Part shown: piece after piece, positions 1 to 7,927 of the stretch
Numbering within the stretch: the first letter of the stretch is position 1
Layout of the letters: every line of letters starts with the position of its first letter
Source of the DNA: Nitratireductor sp.
Lineage (GTDB): Bacteria > Pseudomonadota > Alphaproteobacteria > Rhizobiales > Rhizobiaceae
Direction of reading: 5' to 3'
DNA: 9,568 nt
Assembly (NCBI GenBank): GCA_020441735.1
Contig: JAGRLQ010000259.1
Location: 1-9,568 of the forward strand
Position numbers and translations under genes: made by a program
Notes under the pieces: model-generated
Seen by the model: the letters and a program-made list of their open reading frames with translations, nothing else
Told to the model about the DNA's origin: nothing
The model's database searches: none

Positions 1-377
1 GGCTTACCCCGCGCGCCAAAATCCGCTCCTTCACCAATATCGGCTCCGACCCGGCACTGATGCTGACCGGCCCCATCGACGTCACCGAAAAGCTGCTCAA
101 GCAGGCGAAGATGAGCATTTCGGACATTGACCTGTTCGAACTGAACGAGGCTTTTGCCTCCGTCGTTCTGCGCTTCATGCAGCACTTCAACGTGCCACAC
201 GACAAGATGAATGTCTGCGGTGGTGCGATCGCCATGGGCCATCCGCTGGGTGCTACCGGCGCGATGATCCTCGGCACCGTGCTGGACGAACTGGAACGCC
301 GTGGTGAACAGACGGCACTGGTCACTCTGTGCATCGGCGCGGGCATGGGTACCGCCACCATCATCGAACGGATTTGA
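1..377 (+). CDS. fadI: Acetyl-CoA acyltransferase (thiolase), C-terminal fragment
   Basis: This is the 3' end of a thiolase gene that starts before the window; the frame is open from base 3 and the TGA stop is at 375-377, giving the last 124 residues. Thiolases cleave 3-ketoacyl-CoA with CoA to release acetyl-CoA, the final step of beta-oxidation, in the cytoplasm. The conserved C-terminal blocks are visible in order: NEAFA, the active-site histidine block GGAIAMGHPLGATGA, and the block CIGAGMG holding the C-terminal catalytic cysteine. The stop is 23 bases before the FadJ-like gene, so the two are almost certainly one operon. The order thiolase then multifunctional protein matches fadI-fadJ rather than fadB-fadA of enterobacteria, hence the tentative symbol. 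The nucleophilic cysteine of the N-terminal half lies outside the window. An acetyl-CoA acetyltransferase for another pathway is possible, but the neighbour argues for fatty-acid degradation. Confidence 0.93.
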   Translation, partial: LTPRAKIRSFTNIGSDPALMLTGPIDVTEKLLKQAKMSISDIDLFELNEAFASVVLRFMQHFNVPHDKMNVCGGAIAMGHPLGATGAMILGTVLDELERRGEQTALVTLCIGAGMGTATIIERI

Positions 378-400
378 GACTTTCAGGACAGAGCAAGACC

Positions 401-2623
<2,223 letters not shown>

Positions 2624-2651
2624 TCCAGGGTTCCAGTTTCGTGAGCAAATT

Positions 2652-2678
2652 ACCGGCCGGGCAACCGGCCGGTTTTTT
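2652..2678 (+). terminator. Rho-independent terminator of the thiolase-fadJ operon
   Basis: A perfect 9-bp stem, ACCGGCCGG (2652-2660) pairing with CCGGCCGGT (2665-2673), closes a GCAA tetraloop (2661-2664) and is followed by a run of six T (2673-2678). It lies 28 bases after the fadJ stop. The T run overlaps the TAA stop codon of the convergent LysR gene (2677-2679), so this spot marks the end of both genes. On the minus strand the hairpin is followed only by a poor T stretch, so it mainly serves the plus strand. Confidence 0.93.
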
Positions 2679-3648
2679 ATTGGCTGCCGGTATCAAATGC
2701 GGGCAAAGGCGGCTCGCCCTCGTTCAGGGGATTCATGATCGCCGCGATCTGCCCGCGCAACCAGCGATGGGCCGGGGTGCTGGTCGAGCGCTTGTGCCAG
2801 AAGAGACACATGGTGGGCAGGCGAATGAGTATTGGCGGCTTGTATATGTCCAGCCCCAGTTTCGGAGCCAGGCGCTCGGCCAGCTGCCGCGGGATAAGCG
2901 CAATGTGGCGGCTTTCGGAAACTGCCCGGCAGACACCGTAAAAGCTCGGCATGGTCATGACGACACGCCGCTTGCGCCCGATCTTGGCGAGGGCTGCATC
3001 TCCCATGGCGGAAAGATTTCCCTGGGGTGAAAACAGGATGTGGCCCAGTTCGCAGAACAAATCTATGGGAATGATATCGCCAGGCCTCAACCTGGCCCGC
3101 AAAAGCCTTTCATGACCGCGTCCGGCAATCGCGGCAAAACTCGAATTGAACACAGGCTGCCAGTCTACCCATTCGGGATGACCGAGCTGGGGGATCATTG
3201 CGATGTCTACCTTGTAGGTCTGCAAGCTGCTGAGATAGTCGTCGGGACCCAGATCGACCAGTTGAACCCGCATGCCCGGCGCTTCCACGGCCAACCGCTC
3301 GACCAGTTCCGGCATCAGCATTTCGGAAAAGAAATCGGAACCCGACAGTTTGAACGTGTCGCTTGCCACAGCCGGATCAAATACCTCGGGACCGGCGAGT
3401 AAATCCTCCAGGTTTTCCAGTATTTCACGCAACGGTGTTTCGAGGCTGCGTGCATGGTCGGTGGGCTCTAGCCGCTGCCCATGCCGCACGAACAGAGGAT
3501 CACCAAGACGGCTGCGCAAGCGTCCGAGGGCTGCTGAAACAGCCGGTTGAGACAGGCCGATGCGACGGGCGGCCAGCGTCGTCGAATTATCCCGCAGAAG
3601 GGCGTCCAGCACCAAAAGAAGATTGAGATCGAATCCGCGTAAATTCAT
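2677..3648 (-). CDS. LysR-family transcriptional regulator (NodD-like group)
   Basis: This is a LysR-type DNA-binding regulator of 323 residues with an N-terminal winged HTH and a C-terminal effector-binding domain. The HTH signature is clear in the first 65 residues: FDLNLLLVLDALL, then LAARRIGLSQPAVSAALGRL, then the wing GDPLFVRHGQRLEPT. The rest, from about residue 90, reads as a periplasmic-binding-protein-like fold. The opening MNLRGFDLNLL matches how NodD/SyrM-like LysR proteins begin, so ATG 3648 is chosen; an in-frame ATG at 3666 would add six residues, but that codon lies inside an AT-rich palindrome that looks like an operator. Neither start has a clear ribosome binding site. The gene converges on fadJ and diverges from the membrane protein at 3803, the usual layout of a LysR protein and its target. 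The effector is unknown; control of the beta-oxidation genes is possible but unsupported. Confidence 0.9.
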   Translation of the reverse strand: MNLRGFDLNLLLVLDALLRDNSTTLAARRIGLSQPAVSAALGRLRSRLGDPLFVRHGQRLEPTDHARSLETPLREILENLEDLLAGPEVFDPAVASDTFKLSGSDFFSEMLMPELVERLAVEAPGMRVQLVDLGPDDYLSSLQTYKVDIAMIPQLGHPEWVDWQPVFNSSFAAIAGRGHERLLRARLRPGDIIPIDLFCELGHILFSPQGNLSAMGDAALAKIGRKRRVVMTMPSFYGVCRAVSESRHIALIPRQLAERLAPKLGLDIYKPPILIRLPTMCLFWHKRSTSTPAHRWLRGQIAAIMNPLNEGEPPLPAFDTGSQ

Positions 3649-3662
3649 AGAACGAATAGATA

Positions 3663-3690
3663 TCATATAAATAAGTAATTTTTTATATGA
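3663..3690. promoter_or_regulatory. AT-rich palindrome in the LysR/membrane-protein intergenic region, candidate LysR operator
   Basis: TCATATAA (3663-3670) and TTATATGA (3683-3690) are perfect inverted copies separated by 12 bases; several spacer bases also pair. The element sits just upstream of the preferred LysR start in a strikingly AT-rich patch of otherwise GC-rich DNA. LysR proteins typically bind interrupted palindromes between themselves and a divergent target, so this is a reasonable operator for autoregulation and for control of the gene at 3803. Binding itself is inferred. Confidence 0.5.
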
Positions 3691-3802
3691 ATTATCCTGC
3701 GGTAAACTGCAGCAGGGATTCCGTCAGTGCCGGAGGGCTATTGAGGCACGGTGAGAAGATCCCGAGGGGCGAAAAGCAACTGCATCTACGGGAGGAACAA
3801 CA

Positions 3803-4177
3803 ATGCAGGGCACCGCTTTCCGGTTTTTCGCAACCGCCACCGTGTTCGTCGTCTTCGGCATGGCCTGGGGAATTCACATGTCGGCCACGGGCGATCATCT
3901 CCATGCCCCCGCGCATGCGCATCTTAACCTGCTTGGCTGGGTGACGATGGCGCTGTTTGGCGTCTATTACCACCTCGTACCGAGCGCAGGCACCAGCCGG
4001 TTGGCCCTGATTCACTACGCGGTAGCAACGCTTGGGGTTCTGCTGATTACCCCCGGCATTGTCATGGCGATTGACGGCACCGGGGAGGCGCTTGCCAAGG
4101 CAGGATCGGTGTTGAGCATCCTTTCGATGCTTATTTTCCTATGGACAGTGATTTCCACACGCTCAAAAACGGCGTGA
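3803..4177 (+). CDS. Small four-helix membrane protein resembling part of heme-copper oxidase subunit I
   Basis: This 124-residue protein appears to span the inner membrane four times, at about residues 5-25, 38-60, 66-88 and 100-118. Seven histidines (H25, H32, H34, H38, H40, H57, H71) cluster at the end of helix 1, in the first loop and in helices 2 and 3. The segment AHAHLNLLGW followed by YYHLVP recalls helix 2 of cbb3-oxidase/NorB-type subunits, where a histidine binds low-spin heme. It is far too short to be an oxidase (450 or more residues), so a heme- or metal-binding relative or a stand-alone homologue is likelier than an enzyme. The start is well supported: GGGAGGA (3790-3796) lies six bases before ATG 3803. 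It is divergent from the LysR gene and is its likely target. No partner gene and no clear terminator follow. Function is not known to me. Confidence 0.82.
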   Translation: MQGTAFRFFATATVFVVFGMAWGIHMSATGDHLHAPAHAHLNLLGWVTMALFGVYYHLVPSAGTSRLALIHYAVATLGVLLITPGIVMAIDGTGEALAKAGSVLSILSMLIFLWTVISTRSKTA

Positions 4178-4232
4178 AGCAGCGCTTGTTTCCAAAGGAA
4201 GATAATACCAGGAGCGCCAGGTGCTTGCAGGT

Positions 4233-4469
4233 TCAGACGGCTTCCTCGCCGTCGAAATCGTGCACGCCTTTTTCCACCGCGTAGCAGGCAAGGCGAATGT
4301 AGCGGGGAATCTTGACCAGTTTTCCGTCGCGTTCGCCTTTTTCATAATACTGGATCATGCGCTTGTTGAGGCCGAGCTTTTCAGCCGCCTCCTTCTGGCC
4401 CAGTTTGAGGGCCTTGCGCCAGCGGCGGAACTGCTTGGGCGACATATCGAGGGTTTTTGAACTCAACAC
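4233..4469 (-). CDS. Small Xre-family HTH DNA-binding protein
   Basis: This 78-residue protein is almost entirely a Cro/CI-type helix-turn-helix. Residues 12-45 hold the HTH, with KLGQKEAAEKLGLNKRMIQ as helices 2 and 3 followed by YYEKG; the tail IPRYIRLACYAVEKG completes the fold. No enzymatic or sensor domain is present, so any signal must act through protein level or a partner. The start chosen is GTG at 4469, because GGGAG lies four bases upstream on the minus strand. An ATG at 4445 would give 70 residues starting MSPKQFRRWR but lacks a visible ribosome binding site; both keep the whole HTH. It lies divergent from a promoter with three palindromic operators (4523-4602), which it probably binds. 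It could be a phage-derived repressor or the regulator of a small-protein unit; no toxin partner of a known family was recognised. Confidence 0.88.
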   Translation of the reverse strand: MLSSKTLDMSPKQFRRWRKALKLGQKEAAEKLGLNKRMIQYYEKGERDGKLVKIPRYIRLACYAVEKGVHDFDGEEAV

Positions 4470-4522
4470 GGAACTCCCGAACCTGCTGTTTTTATTGCCG
4501 CATTTGCCACTCTAGCAAAAAA

Positions 4523-4602
4523 GCGCACTGATTGCACTTTTTTTACTTGCAAATGCGCACTCAGTGCACCTATATAAGCGCCAAGGCGCACTCAGTGCAC
4601 TT
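4523..4602. repeat. Three phased copies of a palindromic operator
   Basis: Three 17-base copies are visible: GCGCACTGATTGCACTT (4523-4539), GCGCACTCAGTGCACCT (4555-4571) and GCGCACTCAGTGCACTT (4586-4602). The core GCACT-C-AGTGC is a perfect palindrome with 5-bp arms in copies two and three; copy one has one arm mismatch. Their starts are 32 and 31 bases apart, close to three helical turns, so bound proteins would sit on the same DNA face. Copy one is upstream of the candidate -35 box, copy two fills the spacer up to the -10, and copy three lies at the transcription start. That is a classic arrangement for tight, cooperative repression, as in phage operators. The adjacent Xre protein is the obvious candidate binder. 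Confidence 0.85.
4547..4576 (+). promoter_or_regulatory. Sigma70-type promoter embedded in the triple operator
   Basis: TTGCAA (4547-4552) and TATATA (4571-4576) form a near-consensus -35/-10 pair with an 18-bp spacer, predicting a start near 4583 and a leader of about 80 bases before the ATG at 4666. The spacer is largely filled by operator copy two, so a bound repressor would block RNA polymerase directly. Promoter activity is inferred from the boxes alone. Confidence 0.65.
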
Positions 4603-4665
4603 CAATTCGTTCCCTACCGCGGCAATCCCAGCCGTACAAGGGTGAAACAAGAGAAAGGTAAAGCC

Positions 4666-4797
4666 ATGCTGAATTACCTCATCATCGGACAGGCTGCCAT
4701 CGGGCGCCAGCATCCCGACCTCAAGGCGCATGCTGAAATGTCCTGCAGCATCGGCCGCTTGCAGAACTTCTTCTCCAGCCTTCTGGGCCGGCGTTGA
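4666..4797 (+). CDS. 43-aa small protein of unknown function under the triple-operator promoter
   Basis: A short ORF begins at ATG 4666 with a good ribosome binding site, GAGAAAGG (4651-4658), seven bases before the start, and ends at TGA 4795-4797. The product starts MLNYLIIGQAAIG, continues through a polar stretch with two histidines and one cysteine (AEMSCSIG), and ends LQNFFSSLLGRR, which could form a short amphipathic helix with a basic tip. It is too short and not hydrophobic enough for a confident membrane call. I do not recognise a family. The frame is open further upstream (from 4564), but those codons overlap the predicted promoter and operators, so the 43-aa start is preferred. Promoter, ribosome binding site, ORF and terminator form a complete single-gene unit divergent from the Xre gene. 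It might instead be a regulatory RNA with an incidental ORF. Confidence 0.6.
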   Translation: MLNYLIIGQAAIGRQHPDLKAHAEMSCSIGRLQNFFSSLLGRR

Positions 4798-4825
4798 AAC
4801 CCTGAAAAGACAAGTTGATGCGGCC

Positions 4826-4855
4826 AAAAACCCCGGCGTCAAAGCCGGGGTTTTT
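4826..4855. terminator. Bidirectional rho-independent terminator
   Basis: AAAAACCCCGGC (4826-4837) pairs perfectly with GCCGGGGTTTTT (4844-4855) around the six-base loop GTCAAA. The GC-rich stem is flanked by A and T runs, so it works in both directions. It ends the 43-aa ORF transcript on the plus strand (28 bases past its stop) and the methyltransferase-dehydrogenase transcript coming from the minus strand (about 90 bases past that stop). Nothing further is visible between 4856 and 4944. Confidence 0.93.
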
Positions 4856-4944
4856 GATTCACGGCATGATGAGCCGGATCCGGGACAGCCCTGGAGCGAT
4901 GTGTAATCGTCCAACCGGACGGATTTTCCCGGCGGCAGAAGGGC

Positions 4945-5706
4945 CTATTTTCTCAATGCCGGAAGACCGATGCCGGTCCCTTCAAAGCCGCCATCGACCG
5001 ACAGCAACTGCCCGGTAATGTAGCTCGCCTCTCCCGAACACAGGAAAAAAATCGCATTGGCGATTTCAGCTTCCGAGCCGTAGCGGTTGAGCGGAATGGC
5101 GTCGTGATAGGCGTCGATGATATCCTGGGTATGGACCGCCATGGCAAGCTTGGTGCGCACCGGCCCCGGTGCGATCACATTGCAGCGGATGTTGTGTTCG
5201 CCCAGTTCCGCGGCCTGTTGAAGCGTCAACTGGATCACCCCTGCTTTCGACGTGCCGTAGGCAACCCGCAGGGTCGAAGCGCGCAATCCCGAAATCGATG
5301 CGATATTGACGATGGCTGCGCCGCCCTCATCCCTGTTGCGTTTCAACAGCGGAACGGCTGCCTGGGACATCAGGAACACGCCATCGAGATTGGTTTTCAT
5401 CACCCGGCGCCAGCGCTCGAAGGTCGTTTCTTCAATGGGGCCAAAATCGGCCACGCCGGCATTGTTGACAAGCGCATTGAGCCCGCCAAATGCGCTCTCG
5501 ATCCGGCTGCAGAAACCGGGCACCTGATCGGGTTTTGAAACGTCGCCTTCAATGAGCAGTGCGCCGGGAAGCTCGGCTTCCGCCTTTGCCAGTTCCGGAC
5601 CATCAATGTCGACGACTGCTACGTTCCAGCCTTCTTTCAGAAAACGCTTTGCCGTAGCTAGCCCGATGCCGCGCGCTGCGCCTGTTACCAGTGCCGTCTT
5701 GTTCAT
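4945..5706 (-). CDS. Short-chain dehydrogenase/reductase (SDR), classical type
   Basis: This 253-residue NAD(P)-dependent oxidoreductase has the classical SDR layout and length. The cofactor motif TGAARGIG spans residues 8-15; an aspartate at residue 33 (AVVDID) at the end of the second strand favours NAD(H) over NADP(H). NNAG lies at 81-84, and the catalytic tetrad N106, S137, Y150, K154 is complete (YGTSK). The C-terminal block ASYITGQLLSVDGGF is typical. It acts in the cytoplasm on an alcohol/ketone substrate that the sequence does not reveal; homologues are often annotated as 3-oxoacyl-ACP-reductase-like or glucose-dehydrogenase-like, which would be over-reading here. GGGAG four bases before ATG 5706 supports the start. 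It is the second gene of a minus-strand unit, 32 bases after the methyltransferase stop, and probably ends at the terminator at 4826-4855. Confidence 0.93.
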   Translation of the reverse strand: MNKTALVTGAARGIGLATAKRFLKEGWNVAVVDIDGPELAKAEAELPGALLIEGDVSKPDQVPGFCSRIESAFGGLNALVNNAGVADFGPIEETTFERWRRVMKTNLDGVFLMSQAAVPLLKRNRDEGGAAIVNIASISGLRASTLRVAYGTSKAGVIQLTLQQAAELGEHNIRCNVIAPGPVRTKLAMAVHTQDIIDAYHDAIPLNRYGSEAEIANAIFFLCSGEASYITGQLLSVDGGFEGTGIGLPALRK

Positions 5707-5738
5707 GGATACTCCCGCACCTGTGCCCTAAAGGCGAA

Positions 5739-6392
5739 CTATTTCCGCTTTTGCCAGACGATATACCAGCCTTCGGGATCGGTGGAAGCCGTATAGTAGG
5801 TGCCTGCCTCATGGCTTACCGTTTCGAGGATACCGGCTGCTGCAAGCTTCTGCGATTCTGCCGCAAATCCCGCTTCCTGCCAGACATCCTTGTGCACGGT
5901 ACAGGCGAAGATACCGCCCGGCTGCAAGACGCGAAACAGTTCCGGCAGACACCCAGCTCCAACATGGGCGTGGGTAAAGGTGCCGGTACAGATCATGGCC
6001 GAATAGGTACCATCCGGCAGGTCCAGCGGTTCATTCAGATCGGCCTCGATCGTCGCGCGATAGACACCCCGTGAAGCGGCAACAGCCAGCATTTCCGGCG
6101 AATAGTCCAGCGCATCCAGCACCGTGAAGCCGTGCCCGGCCAGTTCGACCCCGGCAAGGCCTGTGCCGCTGCCGACGTCCAGCACCGGTTGTGTCTTGTC
6201 CTCAACATGCCGGGCGAGCAGCGCCGCGGTTACCCGGGGCGTGCAATAGCCGAGCCCCTCCAGCATGGTCTCGTCATAGCTCTGCGCCCAGTCCCGGTAG
6301 AGCGCCCGGGCTTCCTCATCATTGCCGAGCGAATAGGCCCGTTCCAGAAGGGCCTGCGGTGTGAGTTCCTCCGATAGTGGCTTTCTGCTCAT
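5739..6392 (-). CDS. Class I SAM-dependent methyltransferase (METTL27/Williams-Beuren-type)
   Basis: This 217-residue protein has the Rossmann-like methyltransferase fold. Motif I, LDVGSGTGLAG, lies at residues 71-81 with D72 and the glycine loop that holds S-adenosylmethionine; D96 in DALDYSPEML is the acidic ribose-binding residue of motif II. LYRDWAQSYDETM (31-43) ahead of the fold is typical of the group related to human METTL27/WBSCR27, and the later segment ELFRVLQPGGIFACTVH is the usual post-motif strand. The methyl acceptor is unknown; a small molecule is likelier than DNA, since no target-recognition domain is present. The start is ATG 6392, preceded closely by a G-rich stretch (GGGGGGAGC). 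It is the first gene of a minus-strand unit with the SDR and is divergent from the secreted protein at 6495. Confidence 0.9.
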   Translation of the reverse strand: MSRKPLSEELTPQALLERAYSLGNDEEARALYRDWAQSYDETMLEGLGYCTPRVTAALLARHVEDKTQPVLDVGSGTGLAGVELAGHGFTVLDALDYSPEMLAVAASRGVYRATIEADLNEPLDLPDGTYSAMICTGTFTHAHVGAGCLPELFRVLQPGGIFACTVHKDVWQEAGFAAESQKLAAAGILETVSHEAGTYYTASTDPEGWYIVWQKRK

Positions 6393-6494
6393 GCTCCCCC
6401 CGCAGTGTCACTGTTTGTCAGCATGAGAACAAATCGCATGAAAGTGAGCGCCGTACAATTGATGCCGGCGAGAATCAGGCATAGGATTCCATGC

Positions 6495-7133
6495 ATGAGG
6501 ACGGTTGTTCGGCTGGCCGGCTTGGCGCTAACAGTCGGACTGCTCGCGATGGGTATGCGTGCGCAGGCAGCCGACGAGCGCATTGATCCCGGCATCAATG
6601 CGCAGGCGCCCACAGTGAAATACTGGCGGGCGGGGCGTTATCTTTTTTCCGATGAACAAGGCGGCTTCAACATCGTCGGGGTGCGTGGCACCGGCTCCTA
6701 TTCCGACCCCGTCATCATCACGCAGCGTGTGCACAGTGTCGGCCCAAGCCTGCTTACGATTCACACCTCGGCCGCAGTGTCCAGACTACTGGACCAGGGC
6801 GCCTACTGGCTTACGCTCTATCTACGGCTCGAAACGCTCAACCAGAGCGAAGCCGGCTGGATCGGTTACCGGCTGGAACTCCAGGAAACACCGGGCGAAG
6901 CGAGCATCTATGGCGACGGGCTTTCCTTCAACCAGTTGACGCGGGATGAAAGCGCCATTCTCTCCGACCGTTTCAGGCACTACACGGTTGAGCATGAGCC
7001 GGGCGACCGGCTGGTCTTCACCGATGGCGTCGTCGACAATCACGAGCAAACCGTTTTCAGCCTGTTTCTGCTCGACCTGTCGCCCAAGGAGATTTTCTAC
7101 ATAGAACAACAGCCGCAACTGCCGGCCTGGTGA
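6495..7133 (+). CDS. Secreted protein of unknown function with signal peptide
   Basis: From ATG 6495 the product is 212 residues and begins with a clear Sec signal peptide: a basic start (MRTVVR), a hydrophobic core (LAGLALTVGLLAMG) and a likely cleavage after MRAQA at residue 25. The mature part should therefore be periplasmic or outside the cell. It is rich in beta-prone segments, has no cysteine and no second membrane helix, and I recognise no domain; YWRAGRYLFSDEQGGFNI and DRLVFTDGVVDN are the segments best used for a family search. The frame is open upstream to a GTG at 6405, but that start would bury the signal peptide and overlaps the region in front of the methyltransferase; AGGA (6483-6486) fits ATG 6495. 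It is divergent from the methyltransferase. The 131 bases to the next gene suggest separate transcription of the S24 regulator. Confidence 0.8.
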   Translation: MRTVVRLAGLALTVGLLAMGMRAQAADERIDPGINAQAPTVKYWRAGRYLFSDEQGGFNIVGVRGTGSYSDPVIITQRVHSVGPSLLTIHTSAAVSRLLDQGAYWLTLYLRLETLNQSEAGWIGYRLELQETPGEASIYGDGLSFNQLTRDESAILSDRFRHYTVEHEPGDRLVFTDGVVDNHEQTVFSLFLLDLSPKEIFYIEQQPQLPAW

Positions 7134-7193
7134 GACATTTTTCGCGCTTTGCGGCGGTTTGTGAAAAGGCGCTCTGGACTCATTTCTGCCCGC

Positions 7194-7221
7194 TTGCTAG
7201 AAAGGAATAATTTCCTTTTAT
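7194..7221 (+). promoter_or_regulatory. Palindrome within a possible promoter upstream of the S24 repressor
   Basis: AAAGGAA (7201-7207) and TTCCTTT (7212-7218) form a perfect inverted repeat around TAAT. It lies between a possible -35, TTGCTA (7194-7199), and a weak -10, TTTTAT (7216-7221). The position, 46 bases before the S24 repressor start, suggests an autoregulatory operator; the palindrome is certain, its use is inferred, and the promoter boxes are only approximate. Confidence 0.45.
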
Positions 7222-7264
7222 TGCCATGCCGTCAGGCTGCATGGCGGCAAATAGCGAGTAACGG

Positions 7265-7927
7265 ATGCTTTCCCACGACCGGATATGGGCGGCAATCGAT
7301 GCCCTGGCCAAAAGCCACTCCCTTTCGGCCTCCGGCCTGGCCCGCAAGGCCGGACTTGATCCCACTTCGTTCAACAAGTCCAAGCGGGTCACCGGCGAAG
7401 GCCGTGCCCGCTGGCCGTCCACGGAGAGCATTGCCAAGGCGCTTCGGGCAACCGGCACATCGCTTTCGGATTTCATGGCGCTGGTCGAAGACCGGGTGCC
7501 GGATGTTTCCGAGATCATGTCGAAATACAGCCTTCCGCCGATGCGCAACGTACCCTTGCTCGGGTTTGCCGAGGCCGGGACCGGCGGCTTCTTCGACGAT
7601 GGCGGCTTTCCTGTCGGCCAGGGCTGGGACGAGGTACAGTTTCCCGGTTCCGATCACGACAATGTCTATGCCCTGGAGGTTTCCGGCAGTTCAATGGAGC
7701 CGCTCTATCGCGATGGTGACATCATTATCGTGCAGCCGGGTGCGAACTTCCGCAAGCGGGACCGGGTCGTCGTCAAGACGAAGGAAGGCGAGGTAATGGC
7801 CAAGGAACTGGCACGCAAGACCGCCACACAAATCGAACTGGTTTCTCTCAATCCTGAGCACGAAGACCGGGTGATACCGACGAAGGATGTGGAATGGATC
7901 GCCCGCATCGTATGGGCAAGCCAGTAA
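7265..7927 (+). CDS. HTH / S24-peptidase transcriptional repressor (LexA/CI-like)
   Basis: This 220-residue protein joins an N-terminal HTH (about residues 5-75; core SASGLARKAGLDPTSFNKSKR) to a C-terminal S24 autoprotease domain. The catalytic pair is visible: S143 in VSGSSMEP and K180 in VMAKEL, 37 residues apart exactly as in LexA (S119/K156). GFAEAG (100-105) offers an Ala104-Gly105 bond at the expected self-cleavage place. Proteins of this type repress their targets until RecA-stimulated or other signal-driven self-cleavage separates the two domains. The signal and targets here are unknown, and it is not LexA itself (the HTH is Xre-like, not the LexA winged helix). No phage genes surround it, so it seems to be a chromosomal regulator. 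ATG 7265 has only a weak upstream purine stretch. The lipoprotein gene overlaps its last 34 bases, implying co-expression. Confidence 0.92.
   Translation: MLSHDRIWAAIDALAKSHSLSASGLARKAGLDPTSFNKSKRVTGEGRARWPSTESIAKALRATGTSLSDFMALVEDRVPDVSEIMSKYSLPPMRNVPLLGFAEAGTGGFFDDGGFPVGQGWDEVQFPGSDHDNVYALEVSGSSMEPLYRDGDIIIVQPGANFRKRDRVVVKTKEGEVMAKELARKTATQIELVSLNPEHEDRVIPTKDVEWIARIVWASQ

Noticed and set aside
4178..4232. Possible imperfect hairpin (ACCAGG...CCAGGT) between the membrane protein and the Xre gene
   Set aside because: The arms do not pair cleanly and no T run follows in either direction, so it is not called as a terminator.
4233..4797. Toxin-antitoxin reading of the Xre protein plus 43-aa ORF
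   Set aside because: The two genes are divergent rather than a tandem pair, and the small protein shows no known toxin motif; kept only as a regulatory module.
4570..4914. 114-codon minus-strand frame covering the triple-operator promoter and terminator
   Set aside because: It runs through the terminator, the small ORF and the operators; the product has no recognisable family and the regulatory reading explains the region better.
6454..6459. TACAAT as a -10 box for the secreted-protein gene
   Set aside because: No acceptable -35 box lies 16-18 bases upstream, so a promoter cannot be supported there.
7149..7796. 215-codon plus-strand frame overlapping the S24 repressor
   Set aside because: The product is an Arg/Pro/Ser-rich out-of-frame shadow; the overlapping frame has the complete HTH and S24 motifs.
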